From CALAED01 sp035765195 (GTDB lineage Bacteria > Actinomycetota > Actinomycetes > Streptosporangiales > Streptosporangiaceae), in the NCBI GenBank assembly GCA_035765195.1, contig DASTYC010000050.1, positions 124,001 to 188,000 of the forward strand: a stretch of DNA of 64,000 nt, read 5' to 3'. The notes beneath the pieces are model-generated. The model saw nothing but the letters and a program-made list of their open reading frames with translations. It did not search any database and had not been told where the DNA came from. The translations under genes and the position numbers were made by a program. Positions 26,825-35,823 of this stretch are shown piece after piece (the stretch's first letter is position 1; each line of letters opens with the position of its first letter).

Positions 26825-26965
26825 TTGGGCCGCCGCGGCCATGTCCGGAAGCCTCTGCTCAAGGCCGCACCACCGGTTGACGGGACGACTCGAGCCGCAT
26901 GCCCGGAGCGCGGCGCGAGGACGTCGCGACGCGTGTCCCTTGGAAGGTGCATTGGTGAGAGGTGC

Positions 26966-27973
26966 ATGGTGACTCATCCTCTTGCGGCGCATGCCGGTGC
27001 CGGTTTGCTGGTGGCGGCGGCGAGTGCCGCACCGTCGGTACACAACACCCAGCCGTGGTGGTTCCGCCGACGTGACGGTCAGGCCATGGAACTGCACCTG
27101 GACATGGACCGGCTGCTGTACGTCATCGATCCGCGCGGCAGGGGCATGCTCATCAGCTGCGGAGCCGCCCTGTTCAATCTGCGGCTGGCGGTGCGCGTCA
27201 CCGGCCACAAGCCGTTGATACGACAGTTGCCCGACGATGGCGATGAGCCCACGCTGCTCGCGGAGATGGACATCGCGCGGGCCACGCCCCCGACCCGGGA
27301 TGAAACCGATCTCTACACCGTCATCCCACGGCGCAGGACCAACCGCGGTCCGTTCGAGGACCGCGCGGTGCCGCGCAGAGTGCTCGCGGAGCTGGTGTCC
27401 GCCGCCCACGCCGAGGGCGCCACGCTACGGCTGCTGGACCCGGCCGCGTCCGCGCACGTGCTCGGCCTGGTCGCCGCCGCCGACGACGAACTCACCTCCG
27501 ACGCGTCCTACTGCGCCGAGCTGTCCCGTTGGACCCACACCCGAATCTCGAACGGGAACCGGCCGGACGGCGTGCCTTGGTACGCCTTCGGTCCCCGGCC
27601 GAGCCGGCGCGGCCTGCCGGTCCGCGACTTCGGTCTCGCCCGGCCCGTTCCCGGACGACCGGTCGACGACTTCTCCGCCAGGCCGCACCTGGCCGCGCTG
27701 ATCACCGACGGCGACGAACCGGAGGACTGGCTGACGGCCGGGCAGGCCCTGCAGCACGTCCTGCTGACCGCCACCCTGCACGGCGTCTCGGCGTCCTTCC
27801 TCACCCAGCCGCTTGACGTGCGCGACATCCGAGACAACCGAGATTTCGGATATGAGCGCCGCCGCCCCGGCCCGCTCGACAACGTCCAGATGCTCATCAG
27901 ATTCGGGTACGGGCGGCCCATGCCCAGTGCGCCACGCCGGCCCGTCGCCCACGTCCTGGACCCATACGGCTAG
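26966..27973 (+). CDS. Acg family FMN-binding nitroreductase-like protein
   Basis: 335 residues. I chose the ATG at 26966 (GAGAGG just upstream) because sequence before it, though open, runs through a tandem repeat and looks non-coding. The N-terminal AAASAAPSVHNTQPWWFRRRDG is the signature of Acg-type nitroreductase-fold proteins, which bind FMN but often lack reductase activity. Two half-domains are present: DETDLYTVIPRRRTNRGPFEDRAVP, and the C-terminal QALQHVLLTATLHGVSASFLTQPLDV with LIRFGYGRPMP. In mycobacteria Acg proteins rise in hypoxia and may sequester flavin. The stop lies 26 bases before a hemerythrin gene, so the two are probably co-transcribed. Confidence 0.88.
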   Translation: MVTHPLAAHAGAGLLVAAASAAPSVHNTQPWWFRRRDGQAMELHLDMDRLLYVIDPRGRGMLISCGAALFNLRLAVRVTGHKPLIRQLPDDGDEPTLLAEMDIARATPPTRDETDLYTVIPRRRTNRGPFEDRAVPRRVLAELVSAAHAEGATLRLLDPAASAHVLGLVAAADDELTSDASYCAELSRWTHTRISNGNRPDGVPWYAFGPRPSRRGLPVRDFGLARPVPGRPVDDFSARPHLAALITDGDEPEDWLTAGQALQHVLLTATLHGVSASFLTQPLDVRDIRDNRDFGYERRRPGPLDNVQMLIRFGYGRPMPSAPRRPVAHVLDPYG

Positions 27974-27999
27974 GACCAACCACCTCAGAAAGGCAGTCC

Positions 28000-28506
28000 A
28001 TGACAACGGGCACGACAGTCGTACAAGAGTTCACCGACATCTTCCGGACCGAGCACCGCGCCGTGCGCGACCTGCTGCTCGAGCTGGTCGACGCGTTCCG
28101 CGGCCGTGACCCCGAGCGGGCACGCTCGCTGATCAGCGCCATCGCCGCCGCCACCGGCCCGCACTTCCGGTACGAGGAAGAAGCGATGTACCCGCAACTG
28201 GTGGACATCTTCGGAGACGCCTACGTCGACAAGCTGCTGGCCGATCACGACGGCGCGATCCGCAATGCCCGTGAACTCCTCGACCTGGCCGGCAACAGCG
28301 TCCTCACCGCCGAGCAGGCCGACCGCGGGGTGGAGTTGACCCGGCAGATCCTGCCGCACGTCAGCGACTGCGACGGGCTGTCCATCATGGTGGAAACCCT
28401 GCCCGAGGAAGCCGTCGGCCGCATCCTGACCGCCCGGCGCGCCGCCCGCGCGGCGGGCCTCGACCTGCTCACCTGGGCCGCCACCGAACGCGACCGCGGT
28501 GCCTGA
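28000..28506 (+). CDS. Hemerythrin-domain protein, variant iron site
   Basis: 168 residues, with AAAGGCAG ahead of the ATG. Hemerythrin ligands H19 (TEHRAVRD), H55 and E59 (HFRYE, then EEAMYPQL), H83 (DHDGAI) and H120 are present. The final HxxxE is altered to H120-VSDC-D, so the usual last Glu is replaced by Cys with Asp next to it. This may change the di-iron centre or its redox behaviour. It follows the Acg gene by 26 bases and overlaps the nitronate monooxygenase start by eight bases, indicating one transcript. A role in NO or oxygen sensing is plausible; direct function unknown. It is only distantly similar to the hemerythrin at 25051. Confidence 0.83.
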   Translation: MTTGTTVVQEFTDIFRTEHRAVRDLLLELVDAFRGRDPERARSLISAIAAATGPHFRYEEEAMYPQLVDIFGDAYVDKLLADHDGAIRNARELLDLAGNSVLTAEQADRGVELTRQILPHVSDCDGLSIMVETLPEEAVGRILTARRAARAAGLDLLTWAATERDRGA

Positions 28507-30016
28507 CCCAGCCTCCGACCCCGCGGCGTCCGAGGTCGTTCCCGAGGTCGTTCCCGAGGTCGTTCGCGGGGGCGGGTCCGGTGCCGCCGTGCCCGTCGTC
28601 ATCCAAGGCGGCATGGGAGCGGGCGTGTCCGGGTGGCGGCTGGCGCAGGCCGTCGCCCGGACCGGGCAACTGGGCGTCGTGTCCGGCGTCGCCCTCGACG
28701 TCATCATGGCCCGTCGTCTCCAGCGGGGAGACCCCGGCGGCCACGTACGCCGCGCGCTCGGCCGCTACCCCGAGCCGGAGACGGCCCGGCGCGTCTTGGA
28801 CCGATATTTCGTGCCCGGCGGGATCGAACCCGGCACCCCGTTTCGTCCGGTGCCCCGGTTGGGTCTGCGCCCCAACCGGGCCCGCGACGAGTTGATCGCC
28901 GCCGCCAACTTCGCCGAAGTGTGGCTCGCCAAACAGGGCCACGGCGGCCCGGTCGGGATCAACTACCTGGAGAAGATCCAGCTCGCCACCCCGCCGGCCG
29001 TCTACGGGGCGATGCTGGCCGGAGTCGACTACGTCCTGATGGGCGCCGGGATCCCCACCGAGATCCCGGCGCTGCTGGATGCGCTCGCCCGCCGGGCCGT
29101 CGCCGAACTGTCGGTCACCGTCGCCGACACCGATGTCAACGACACCGTCGCCTTCGACCCGGCGACGTTGACCGGGTCCGCGGCCGCGCCGCCGCTGCGC
29201 CGCCCGTCGTTCCTGGCCATCGTCTCCGCCGCCGTCCTGGCCCAGTACCTGTGCCGGTCGCCGGCCACACGGCCGGACGGGTTCGTCATGGAAACGCCGG
29301 TCGCCGGAGGGCACAGCGCTCCGCCCCGCGGCCGGATGCGGCTCGACGAGACCGGCGAGCCGATCTATGGGCCGCGCGACCGCATCGACCTGGCGAAGGT
29401 CGCCGCGCTCGGGCTGCCGTTCTGGCTCGCCGGCGGCTACGCCACCCCGGACGGGCTGGCCGCCGCCCGCTCCGCCGGCGCCGCCGGCGTACAGGCCGGT
29501 ACGGCGTTCGCGCTGTGCCGCGAGTCCGGGATCGACCCCGCCCTGCGGCAGCGGCTCCTCCGGCAGGCCGCGGCCGGTGCGCTGAAGGTGCGCAACGACC
29601 CGTACGCATCACCGGCCGGCTTCCCCTTCAAGGTCGCCGACCTGCCCGGAACGCTCTCCGACGACATCATCTACGCCGACCGGGCCCGGCTGTGCGACCT
29701 GGGCTTCCTGCGCACGCCTTATCGCAAGCCCAACGGCGCCGCCGGTTACCGCTGCCCCGCCGAACCGGTCGACATCTACATCCGAAAGGGCGGATCCGCC
29801 GCTGACGCCACTGGTCGCCGCTGCCTGTGCAACGCCCTCATCGCCAACGTCGGCCTCGGCCGCCACCGCCCGGACGGCTATGCCGAACCGCCCCTCATCA
29901 CGCTCGGCCAAGACCTCGCCTTCCTGCGCGACCTGCCCGGCGACTACTCGGCCGCCGACGTCATCGACTACCTGCTGACCCATGAACCAGGTTCCGGCGC
30001 GGGGCCGGTCACCTGA
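28499..30016 (+). CDS. Nitronate monooxygenase family flavoprotein
   Basis: 505 residues from a GTG overlapping the hemerythrin stop. Family members are TIM-barrel FMN enzymes related to 2-nitropropane dioxygenase. The barrel start VPVVIQGGMGAGVSGWRLAQAVARTGQLGVVSG, the substrate-loop GPVGINYLEKIQLATPPAVYGAMLAGVDYVLMGAGIP, METPVAGGHSAPP with the catalytic-type His, and FWLAGGYATPDGLAAARSAGAAGVQAGTAFALCRESG (FMN phosphate site) are all clear. The extended length and Cys-containing C-terminus match the long actinobacterial subfamily. The first 25 residues are low complexity and carry three 12-base DNA repeats (28532-28567) encoding VVPE. It ends overlapping the convergent VOC gene by eight bases. 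Confidence 0.88.
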   Translation: MPDPASDPAASEVVPEVVPEVVRGGGSGAAVPVVIQGGMGAGVSGWRLAQAVARTGQLGVVSGVALDVIMARRLQRGDPGGHVRRALGRYPEPETARRVLDRYFVPGGIEPGTPFRPVPRLGLRPNRARDELIAAANFAEVWLAKQGHGGPVGINYLEKIQLATPPAVYGAMLAGVDYVLMGAGIPTEIPALLDALARRAVAELSVTVADTDVNDTVAFDPATLTGSAAAPPLRRPSFLAIVSAAVLAQYLCRSPATRPDGFVMETPVAGGHSAPPRGRMRLDETGEPIYGPRDRIDLAKVAALGLPFWLAGGYATPDGLAAARSAGAAGVQAGTAFALCRESGIDPALRQRLLRQAAAGALKVRNDPYASPAGFPFKVADLPGTLSDDIIYADRARLCDLGFLRTPYRKPNGAAGYRCPAEPVDIYIRKGGSAADATGRRCLCNALIANVGLGRHRPDGYAEPPLITLGQDLAFLRDLPGDYSAADVIDYLLTHEPGSGAGPVT

Positions 30017-30485
30017 TCTGCTCCGCCAGCTCGACGATGATCCCCTCGGGACCGCGGACGTAGCAGAGCCGGTAGCTGTTCTCGTACCGCACCAGCTCGC
30101 CGACCAGTTCGGCGCCATGGGACCGCAGGCGGTCGAGGACCTCCTCGATGCCTTCCACCGAGAACAGGATGTGCCGGATGCCGGGTGTGTTCGGCGGAGC
30201 GGCGGGGTCGCCGCCGTGCGCCGGCGGCGTGTGGTACTTGATCAGCTCGAGCCGTCCGTGGCCGTCCGGGGTCCGCATCACCGCGATGTCGGAGCGGACT
30301 CCGTCGAGGCCGCTGAGCCGATCCACCGTGTCGCCCTCGACCGTTGCCTCGCCTTCCAGGTCGAGTCCGAGTTCGGCGAAGAACGCCATGGCGGCCGCGA
30401 GGTCGTTGACGACGATCGCGATCTGCTCCAGCCGTTTGACCGCCACGCGTCCAGAGGCGCGGCCCCGCTGTTCGGTTTCCTTCAT
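30009..30485 (-). CDS. VOC (glyoxalase/dioxygenase) superfamily protein
   Basis: 158 residues. The start at 30485 is set by GAAAGGA seven bases ahead; the open frame extends upstream into the neighbouring gene but has no family sequence. VKRLEQIAIVVNDLAAAMAFFAELGLDLEGEATV begins the fold, with TPDGHGRLELIKYHTP, GIRHILFSVEGIEEVLDRLRSHGAELVGELVRYENSYRLCYVRGPEGIIVELAEQI completing it. The H/E metal positions near LELIKY, GIRHI and GIIVELAE are present. VOC proteins include glyoxalases, fosfomycin-resistance enzymes and extradiol dioxygenases, so the reaction cannot be named. It is 50 bases downstream of the PPOX gene, same strand. Confidence 0.85.
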   Translation of the reverse strand: MKETEQRGRASGRVAVKRLEQIAIVVNDLAAAMAFFAELGLDLEGEATVEGDTVDRLSGLDGVRSDIAVMRTPDGHGRLELIKYHTPPAHGGDPAAPPNTPGIRHILFSVEGIEEVLDRLRSHGAELVGELVRYENSYRLCYVRGPEGIIVELAEQIR

Positions 30486-30535
30486 GGTGATCCTTTCCGG
30501 GGGCGACCGCCCGGTTGGGCGGCGCGTGTTCGTGT

Positions 30536-31033
30536 TCAGACGCGCCGGCGTTCGTCCCGTCGCCGCATGAGCTCCTCGATGGCGGTGGGCAGGGTTGTCT
30601 CGAAGTCGATCAGCTTGGCCCAGGTCGGGGTCACCACGATCCGGACCATGCCCTCGTAGAGCGACCGCACCCCGATCTCCCACTCGGCCCGTTGCTCGGG
30701 CGTCATCTGGTAGGCGCCGTTCCATTGCATGTACTCGTCGGGGATGCCGTCGACCGCGTCGAGTTCGGCCCGGCCGCGGATGAGCAGAACCTTCGGCGGG
30801 TGCACCTCGGTATCGATCGTCAGCGCGACCGCGGGGTTGCGCCGCAGCGCGGGCAGCTTCCGCGCGTTCGTGGACGTGCACATGACGATCTCCGTGCCGT
30901 TCCAGAAGAACCCGATCGGGATCGACCGGGGGGTTCCGTCGAGCGCGACGAAGGCCAGCCGGGCCAGGTCACGGGCCAGGAGTTCCTTGCTGAGCGGCTG
31001 GTTGAGGACCTCGTCGACAGCGCTCTGATTCAT
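30536..31033 (-). CDS. Pyridoxamine 5'-phosphate oxidase family (split-barrel flavin/F420) protein
   Basis: 165 residues from the ATG at 31033 with GAGGAGAAG upstream; an upstream in-frame Met lies in a basic stretch without family sequence. The split beta-barrel is marked by LARLAFVALDGTPRSIPIGFFWNGTEIVMCTSTNARKLPALRRNPAVALTIDTE, then VLLIRGRAELDAVDGIPDEYMQ and MVRIVVTPTWAKLIDFETTLP. Such proteins bind FMN, F420 or heme and reduce varied substrates. It is the first gene of a two-gene leftward unit with the VOC protein. A GGGACGG...CCGTCCC inverted repeat lies 46 bases upstream. Confidence 0.85.
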   Translation of the reverse strand: MNQSAVDEVLNQPLSKELLARDLARLAFVALDGTPRSIPIGFFWNGTEIVMCTSTNARKLPALRRNPAVALTIDTEVHPPKVLLIRGRAELDAVDGIPDEYMQWNGAYQMTPEQRAEWEIGVRSLYEGMVRIVVTPTWAKLIDFETTLPTAIEELMRRRDERRRV

Positions 31034-31078
31034 GATCGGTCTTCTCCTCGAACGGTGTGATCGGCGGTGGACACCACA

Positions 31079-31094
31079 GGGACGGAGCCGTCCC
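31079..31094. promoter_or_regulatory. Inverted repeat upstream of the PPOX gene
   Basis: GGGACGG (31079-31085) and CCGTCCC (31088-31094) form perfect 7-base arms with a 2-base centre, 46 bases before the PPOX start. It resembles a DosR box whose half-sites are two bases too far apart, so it is called only as a candidate operator. Confidence 0.4.
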
Positions 31095-31225
31095 CGGCGT
31101 CTCGACACAACTGACTGTGACGTACGTCACAAGTCGCGCTCGGTGTCGTAGATGTGGCTGATGACCGGTTCGACCGTCACCCGGCGGCGCGAAGCCGCGC
31201 GCAAACAGCGCGGACGGTCACCGCA

Positions 31226-31903
31226 CTAGCTCTCCGTCCGATCCTGCATCTCCCAGGCGTGTTCAAGGACGTGCCAGGCGATCCGGCGGGCCGCGTAGCG
31301 GGTCGACCAGCCGTTGGGCACGACGGGCGAGCCGTCCGATGGGGCGCCCACCACGGCGCCGATCGCCTGACGTAGCTCTTCGATCGCGGCCTTGTCGTCG
31401 ATGGACGGCCGCTTGAACTTCACCCCGAGCTTGCGCGCATAGGTCTTGTCGGCGCCGATCACGTGGTCGACGATCTCGTCGCGGTCGCGTCCGCCACCGC
31501 GCGGGCCCTTACGCAGCACAGCCGGTGACGCGGCGGCGATTTCGTCGAAGTTCGCCCAGGTGGCCGCGAGTAGGCCGGCCAGGCGCCGGGCCGCGGTCTG
31601 GGACAGTTCCACCCGCTCGGCCTCGGCGGTGAGTTGTGGAAACGGACGGCGGCACTCGGGTGCGGCGAACGCGGTCGCGGGCCCGCCGGGCATCCGCTCG
31701 ACGAGTTCGAAGTCGACCGTGGACGGGAAGCCGACACCGGCCCGCTCGGCCACCGGCGCGTACCGCTCGGCGTAGCCGGCCAGCGCCTCGAGTGCGGTGC
31801 CCTCGTCACGGCCTGCGCGACACCAGCCGGGCCAGTCGAGCGCGAAGGCGATGCTCTTGTCCGAGGTGACCTCGAGACAGACGGCGACGTGACCAGACGA
31901 CAT
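31226..31903 (-). CDS. DinB-like helical-bundle protein
   Basis: 225 residues, ATG at 31903 with GGGAGGA ahead. An N-terminal region, VAVCLEVTSDKSIAFALDWPGWCRAGRDEGTALEALAGYAERYAPVA, resembles the small HicB-like or dienelactone-independent N-domain found with actinobacterial DinB proteins. The C-terminal half looks like a DinB four-helix bundle, with RDRDEIVDHVIGADKTYARKLGV and RRIAWHVLEHAWEMQDRTES. The His residues HVIGADKTYARK and HVLEHAWE are the likely metal ligands. DinB-fold enzymes include thiol-dependent detoxification (mycothiol) transferases, but the specific activity is unknown. A strong hairpin lies in the presumed 5' leader. Confidence 0.65.
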   Translation of the reverse strand: MSSGHVAVCLEVTSDKSIAFALDWPGWCRAGRDEGTALEALAGYAERYAPVAERAGVGFPSTVDFELVERMPGGPATAFAAPECRRPFPQLTAEAERVELSQTAARRLAGLLAATWANFDEIAAASPAVLRKGPRGGGRDRDEIVDHVIGADKTYARKLGVKFKRPSIDDKAAIEELRQAIGAVVGAPSDGSPVVPNGWSTRYAARRIAWHVLEHAWEMQDRTES

Positions 31904-31923
31904 GCGGTGATCCTCCCACCGAG

Positions 31924-31953
31924 GACCGCCAGGCGTCGTTGCGCCTGGCGGTC
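31924..31953 (-). promoter_or_regulatory. Strong hairpin just upstream of the DinB-like gene
   Basis: A perfect 12-base stem, GACCGCCAGGCG (31924-31935) with CGCCTGGCGGTC (31942-31953), and a 6-base loop. It begins 21 bases upstream of the DinB-like start codon. It may be a leader attenuator, an operator, or a bidirectional terminator. There is no U-run. Confidence 0.6.
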
Positions 31954-31978
31954 GCGTCGCGGCCGGGGGATGGGAAAT

Positions 31979-32004
31979 GGGGATCTCCGTAGTAAGGGGA
32001 TCTC
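31979..32004. repeat. Direct GGGGATCTC repeats upstream of the SARP regulator
   Basis: GGGGATCTC at 31979-31987 and 31996-32004, spaced 17 bases apart, with a related GGAAGATCCC shortly after. The gap from 31904 to 32215 has no gene. Spaced direct repeats are typical SARP/BTAD binding sites, so autoregulation by the adjacent regulator is possible. Confidence 0.4.
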
Positions 32005-32215
32005 GGCGGTAATCGGAAGATCCCGGGTAAGGGGTTTGGATCAAAGCAGGGCCATATTGGGCTCCAAACCGCACAACACCATCGGAGCCGAGATGGCCGT
32101 GTCTGCGACCAGAACCGGCCATAAATCCGGCTGGTCCGGTCGTTCTGCCTCTTTCTGTGGATCGAATGGATCAAAACTGAACGAGTCGATCGTCAGATCC
32201 TGCGGGGGCTGGGCC

Positions 32216-35200
32216 GTGGACTATCGCGTCTTGGGGCGGCTGAACGTCGTGGCGGACACTGAGCTGCCGCTCGGGGGTCCACGGCAACGCGGCATTCTGG
32301 CCCTGTTGCTGCTCCGGGCCGGCCAGGTCGTCGCGACCGATCGGCTGGCCGAGGAGCTGTGGCACGGCAGGCCACCGCGGGGAGCCCAGATCACCCTGCG
32401 GAGCTATATCTCGCGGCTGCGCTCGACGCTGGTGCCCGCGGCCGGTCGGCCGGTGCTCGTCACCCAGGCTCCCGGTTATCTGCTGGACGTCGGCCCGGCC
32501 GACGTCGATGCGGCGCGGTTCGAGGCGCTGGTCCGCGACGGGCAGGCGGCCCTCGCCGCCGCCAGGCCCGGCGCCGCCGCGGATCTGCTACGGACGGCGT
32601 TGGCGCTGTGGCGGGGCCCGGTTCTCGAGGATCTCGGCGATCTGGCGCTCGTACGAACGGAACGCGCCCGGCTGGACGGGCTACGGCTGGCCGCCGTGGA
32701 GTCGCGGATGGAGGCCGACCTCGCCTTGGGCCGGCACGCCGACCTCATCAGCGAGCTGGAGGCGGTGCTGGCCGAGCATCCGCTGCGCGAGAGTCTGCAC
32801 GGGCTTCGCATGCTCGCGCTCTACCGCTGCGGACGCCAGGCGGAGGCGCTCGCCACGTACCGTAGCGCGCGCACGATGCTGGCGGAGGAGTTGGGCATCG
32901 AGCCCGGTACGGCGTTGCGCCGCCTGCACGAGGCCATCCTCCGGCAGGAGCCGAGCTTGGAACCGGCGGCCGCCGACGCGACGGTGACGGCTTCGGCCGT
33001 CCGGCGCCGCGACTCGGCCGCGCCGCCCGGCCGGGCCGATCCGTTCGTGGGACGCGACGAGGAGCTGGCGCAGTTTCGCGGCGCCGTGGAGGACGCTCGG
33101 GCCGGGCGCGGGCATGTGCTGTTGCTGGTCGGCGAGCCCGGCATCGGGAAGAGCCGCATGATCCAAGAGTTCGGGGCCGTGGCGCGCGCCGCGGGCTTCG
33201 ACGTGCTGTGCGGACGAGCCTGGGAAGAGCAGGGCGCGCCTCCGTTTTGGCCCTGGGTGCAGGCCCTGCGCGCCTGGGTTGAACGGCTGGAGCCCTCGAT
33301 CCTGCGGACCGCGTGCGGTTCGGAGGCGTCAGTGCTCGCGCAGCTCGTCCCGGCCGTCGCCGAGCGGCTGCCCGGCCTCGCCCGGTCTCCGGAGCAGGAG
33401 CCGGAGCCCGCGCCGGCGTACGCGCGTTTCCGGCTCTTCGACGCCGTGACCAGGTTGCTGTGCAGGGCGGCGGCCGAACGTCCGCTGCTTCTGGCCTTGG
33501 ATGACCTGCATCGGGCCGACGCCGCGTCGCTGCGGCTGCTGCAGTTTCTCGCGCGCGAAGTGGCGGGCGCGCGGCTGCTGATCGTCGGCGCCTACCGCGA
33601 CCTGGACAAGGGGCATGAGGTCGTGTTCCGTGACGTGCTGGCCGAGCTGTGGCGCGAGCCGGGAACCGGGCACCTGCGGCTGGCCGGACTGCGGCGACCG
33701 GAGATCGCCCAGTACGTCGAGCTGGTGTCCGGGCAGCGCGCCGCCGAGCCGCTCGTCGGCGCGCTCCAGGCCCGGACCGGAGGCAACGCGTTCTTCCTGC
33801 GCGAGCTCGTCCGGCTGCTGCTCGCGGAGGGTGGCCTCGATGAGTTCGAGCGGTTGGACGGCCGGATCCCGCACGGGGTCAGGCGGCGGTCGAGCGACGG
33901 CTCGAGGCGCTGCCGGAGCAGGCCAGGGCCACGCTGGCGCTCGCGGCCGTCATCGGCCGGGTGTTCTGTGTGAACGCGCTGTCCGCCGCGGGCGATGTCC
34001 CGGCCGAACTGCCGCTCGGCCACCTTGATGAGGCATGCGCGGTCGGTCTGGTCACTGAGCTGCCCGACGTGCCCGGTCGATACCGCTTCACGCACGCCCT
34101 GATCCGCGACGCCCTGTACGCGGGGTTGAGCGGCACGCGCAAGGCGCGGCTGCACCTGCGGGTGGGTGAGGCGCTGGAGTATTTCCATGGCGCCGACCCG
34201 GATCTGCATCTGGCCGAGTTGGCGCACCATTTCCGGCAGTCGAGGCGACCGGAGGCCCGGCGGCGGGCTGCCTCGTACGCGGCGCGCGCCGGCGAGCGTG
34301 CGCTGGCCGTGTACGCCTACGAAGAGGCGATCCAGCAGTTTCGCCTGGCCCTGGACGACACGGCCGACGGCGACTCGCGCACCCATGATGACCTGCTGCT
34401 GAGCCTGGCCGATGCCCAGGTGCGGGCCGGGGATTTCGCCGCGGGGCGGCAGACCTGCCATCGGGCCGCCGCGTTGGCTCGCGAACGCGGCCGGCCGATT
34501 CAGCTCGCGCGGGCGGGTGTACTGCTCTACGACGACCCGATGGAATTCGGCACCTTCAATCCCGAGCTCGTCGCGCTGCTCGAGCAGGCTTTAAACGGGC
34601 TGGGCGATGAGGAGCCCGCGTTGCGCGCCAAGGTCCTCGCCCGGCTCGCCATGGCGCTGTCCTGGCAGCCCGCCGACGATCCGGACGTGCTCGGCGCGCT
34701 GGCGGGGCGGTGCCAAGTCCTCGCCAGGCGGGCCGTCGCGCTGGCCCGCGGTTTGGGCGACCCCGCCGTGCTCGCCTATGCGCTCGGGGCCGACAACCAT
34801 GTGCACTCCGGTCCGGAAGACGCGGAGCGGCGCTTGGAGGTCGCGGACGAAATTCTCCGGTTGGCCGGCCCTCCCGGCGACCGTACCTGGGAGTTGCAGG
34901 CCCGGCGGTGGCGGGTGATCACCTACGCCGAGCTCGGCCGGTTCACCGAGTTCGACACGGAGGTCGACGCCTATGCCGCGACGGCCGAGGAACTGCGCAT
35001 GCCCGACTATCTCGCGTGGGTGCCCCTGTGGCGGGGGATGCGGGCCGTCATGGCGGGCGATGTCGAGCAGGCCGAACGGCTCGCCGCGCAGGCGCGGGCC
35101 TGCGTGCCCGACCCACCCGCACCTGCGGTGATCCAGGGCTACGGGGCCGCGCTTTGGACCCTGCACAGGGAGCAGGGGCGGCTCGGCATGTTGGAGCCGA

Positions 35201-35664
35201 CGCTCTCCGGTTTCGTCAGACGGTTTCCCGCGCTGCCGGGCTGGCGCGCCGCGCTCGCCCTCACGTTGGCGGCCGCCGGACGGGTCGATGAGGCACGCCG
35301 CCAGCTCGACCGGCTCGCCTGGGCGGGCTTCCGTGACGTGCCGCGCGATCGTGGCTGGCTCATCACCATGACCCGACTCGCCGAGGCTTGCGCGCTGCTG
35401 CCGGAGGCGGATCACGCCGGCCGGCTGTATGAGCTGCTGTTGCCGTTCGAGCGGCGTTGCGCCGTGGCGTTCGGTGTCGCCACCACCGGCCCGGTCGCGT
35501 TCCACTTGGGCCGGCTCGCCGAGGTGCTGGGCCGCGAGCCGGAGGCTCATCGCCACTACGCTCTCGCCGTCGAGATCAGCCGGCGGATCGGCGCGTCGTC
35601 GTGGCTCGCTCAGGCCCGCCACCGGCTCGCGTCGCCGCCTGCCCCGGTGGTCGCCGACGTCTGA
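32216..35664 (+). pseudogene. SARP/BTAD-AAA ATPase-TPR regulator, frameshifted
   Basis: Two open frames together encode one AfsR-like regulator of about 1149 residues. From a GTG at 32216, VDYRVLGRLNVVADTELPLGGPRQRGILALLLLRAGQVV is the winged-helix domain and AARFEALVRDGQAALAA through EPGTALRRLHEAILRQ the BTAD domain. Walker A VGEPGIGKSR is near residue 305, and Walker B LLLALDDLHRAD is about 125 residues later. At 33881-33882 the frame breaks: after GRIPHGV one base appears missing, and the expected AAVERRLEALPEQARATLALAAVIGRVF continues in another frame to 35664 through TPR-like helices. As given, the protein would stop at 33973, about 30 out-of-frame residues later. This may be a natural mutation or an assembly error. 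Confidence 0.8.
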
Positions 35665-35823
35665 GCACGTCAACGGGGACGTGCAAGCCGGTTGCAATCG
35701 CGTTTCAACGCCGTTGCACCGTCGGCACGATGCGATACGCCTGCACGCCCACCCCGTGCCGGTGCGGTGGCCAAGGGCCGATCGCGCCGAATCCGCGCTC
35801 GCACAGAGCAGGAAGGCGAAGAG

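Noticed and set aside
26591..26965. N-terminal extension of the Acg protein
   Set aside because: Passes through the 15-base tandem repeat, has no family sequence, and the ATG at 26966 has a good ribosome site.
30486..30881. N-terminal extension of the VOC protein
   Set aside because: Arg-rich sequence that is out of frame with the PPOX gene on the same strand; the ATG at 30485 has GAAAGGA and begins the family sequence.
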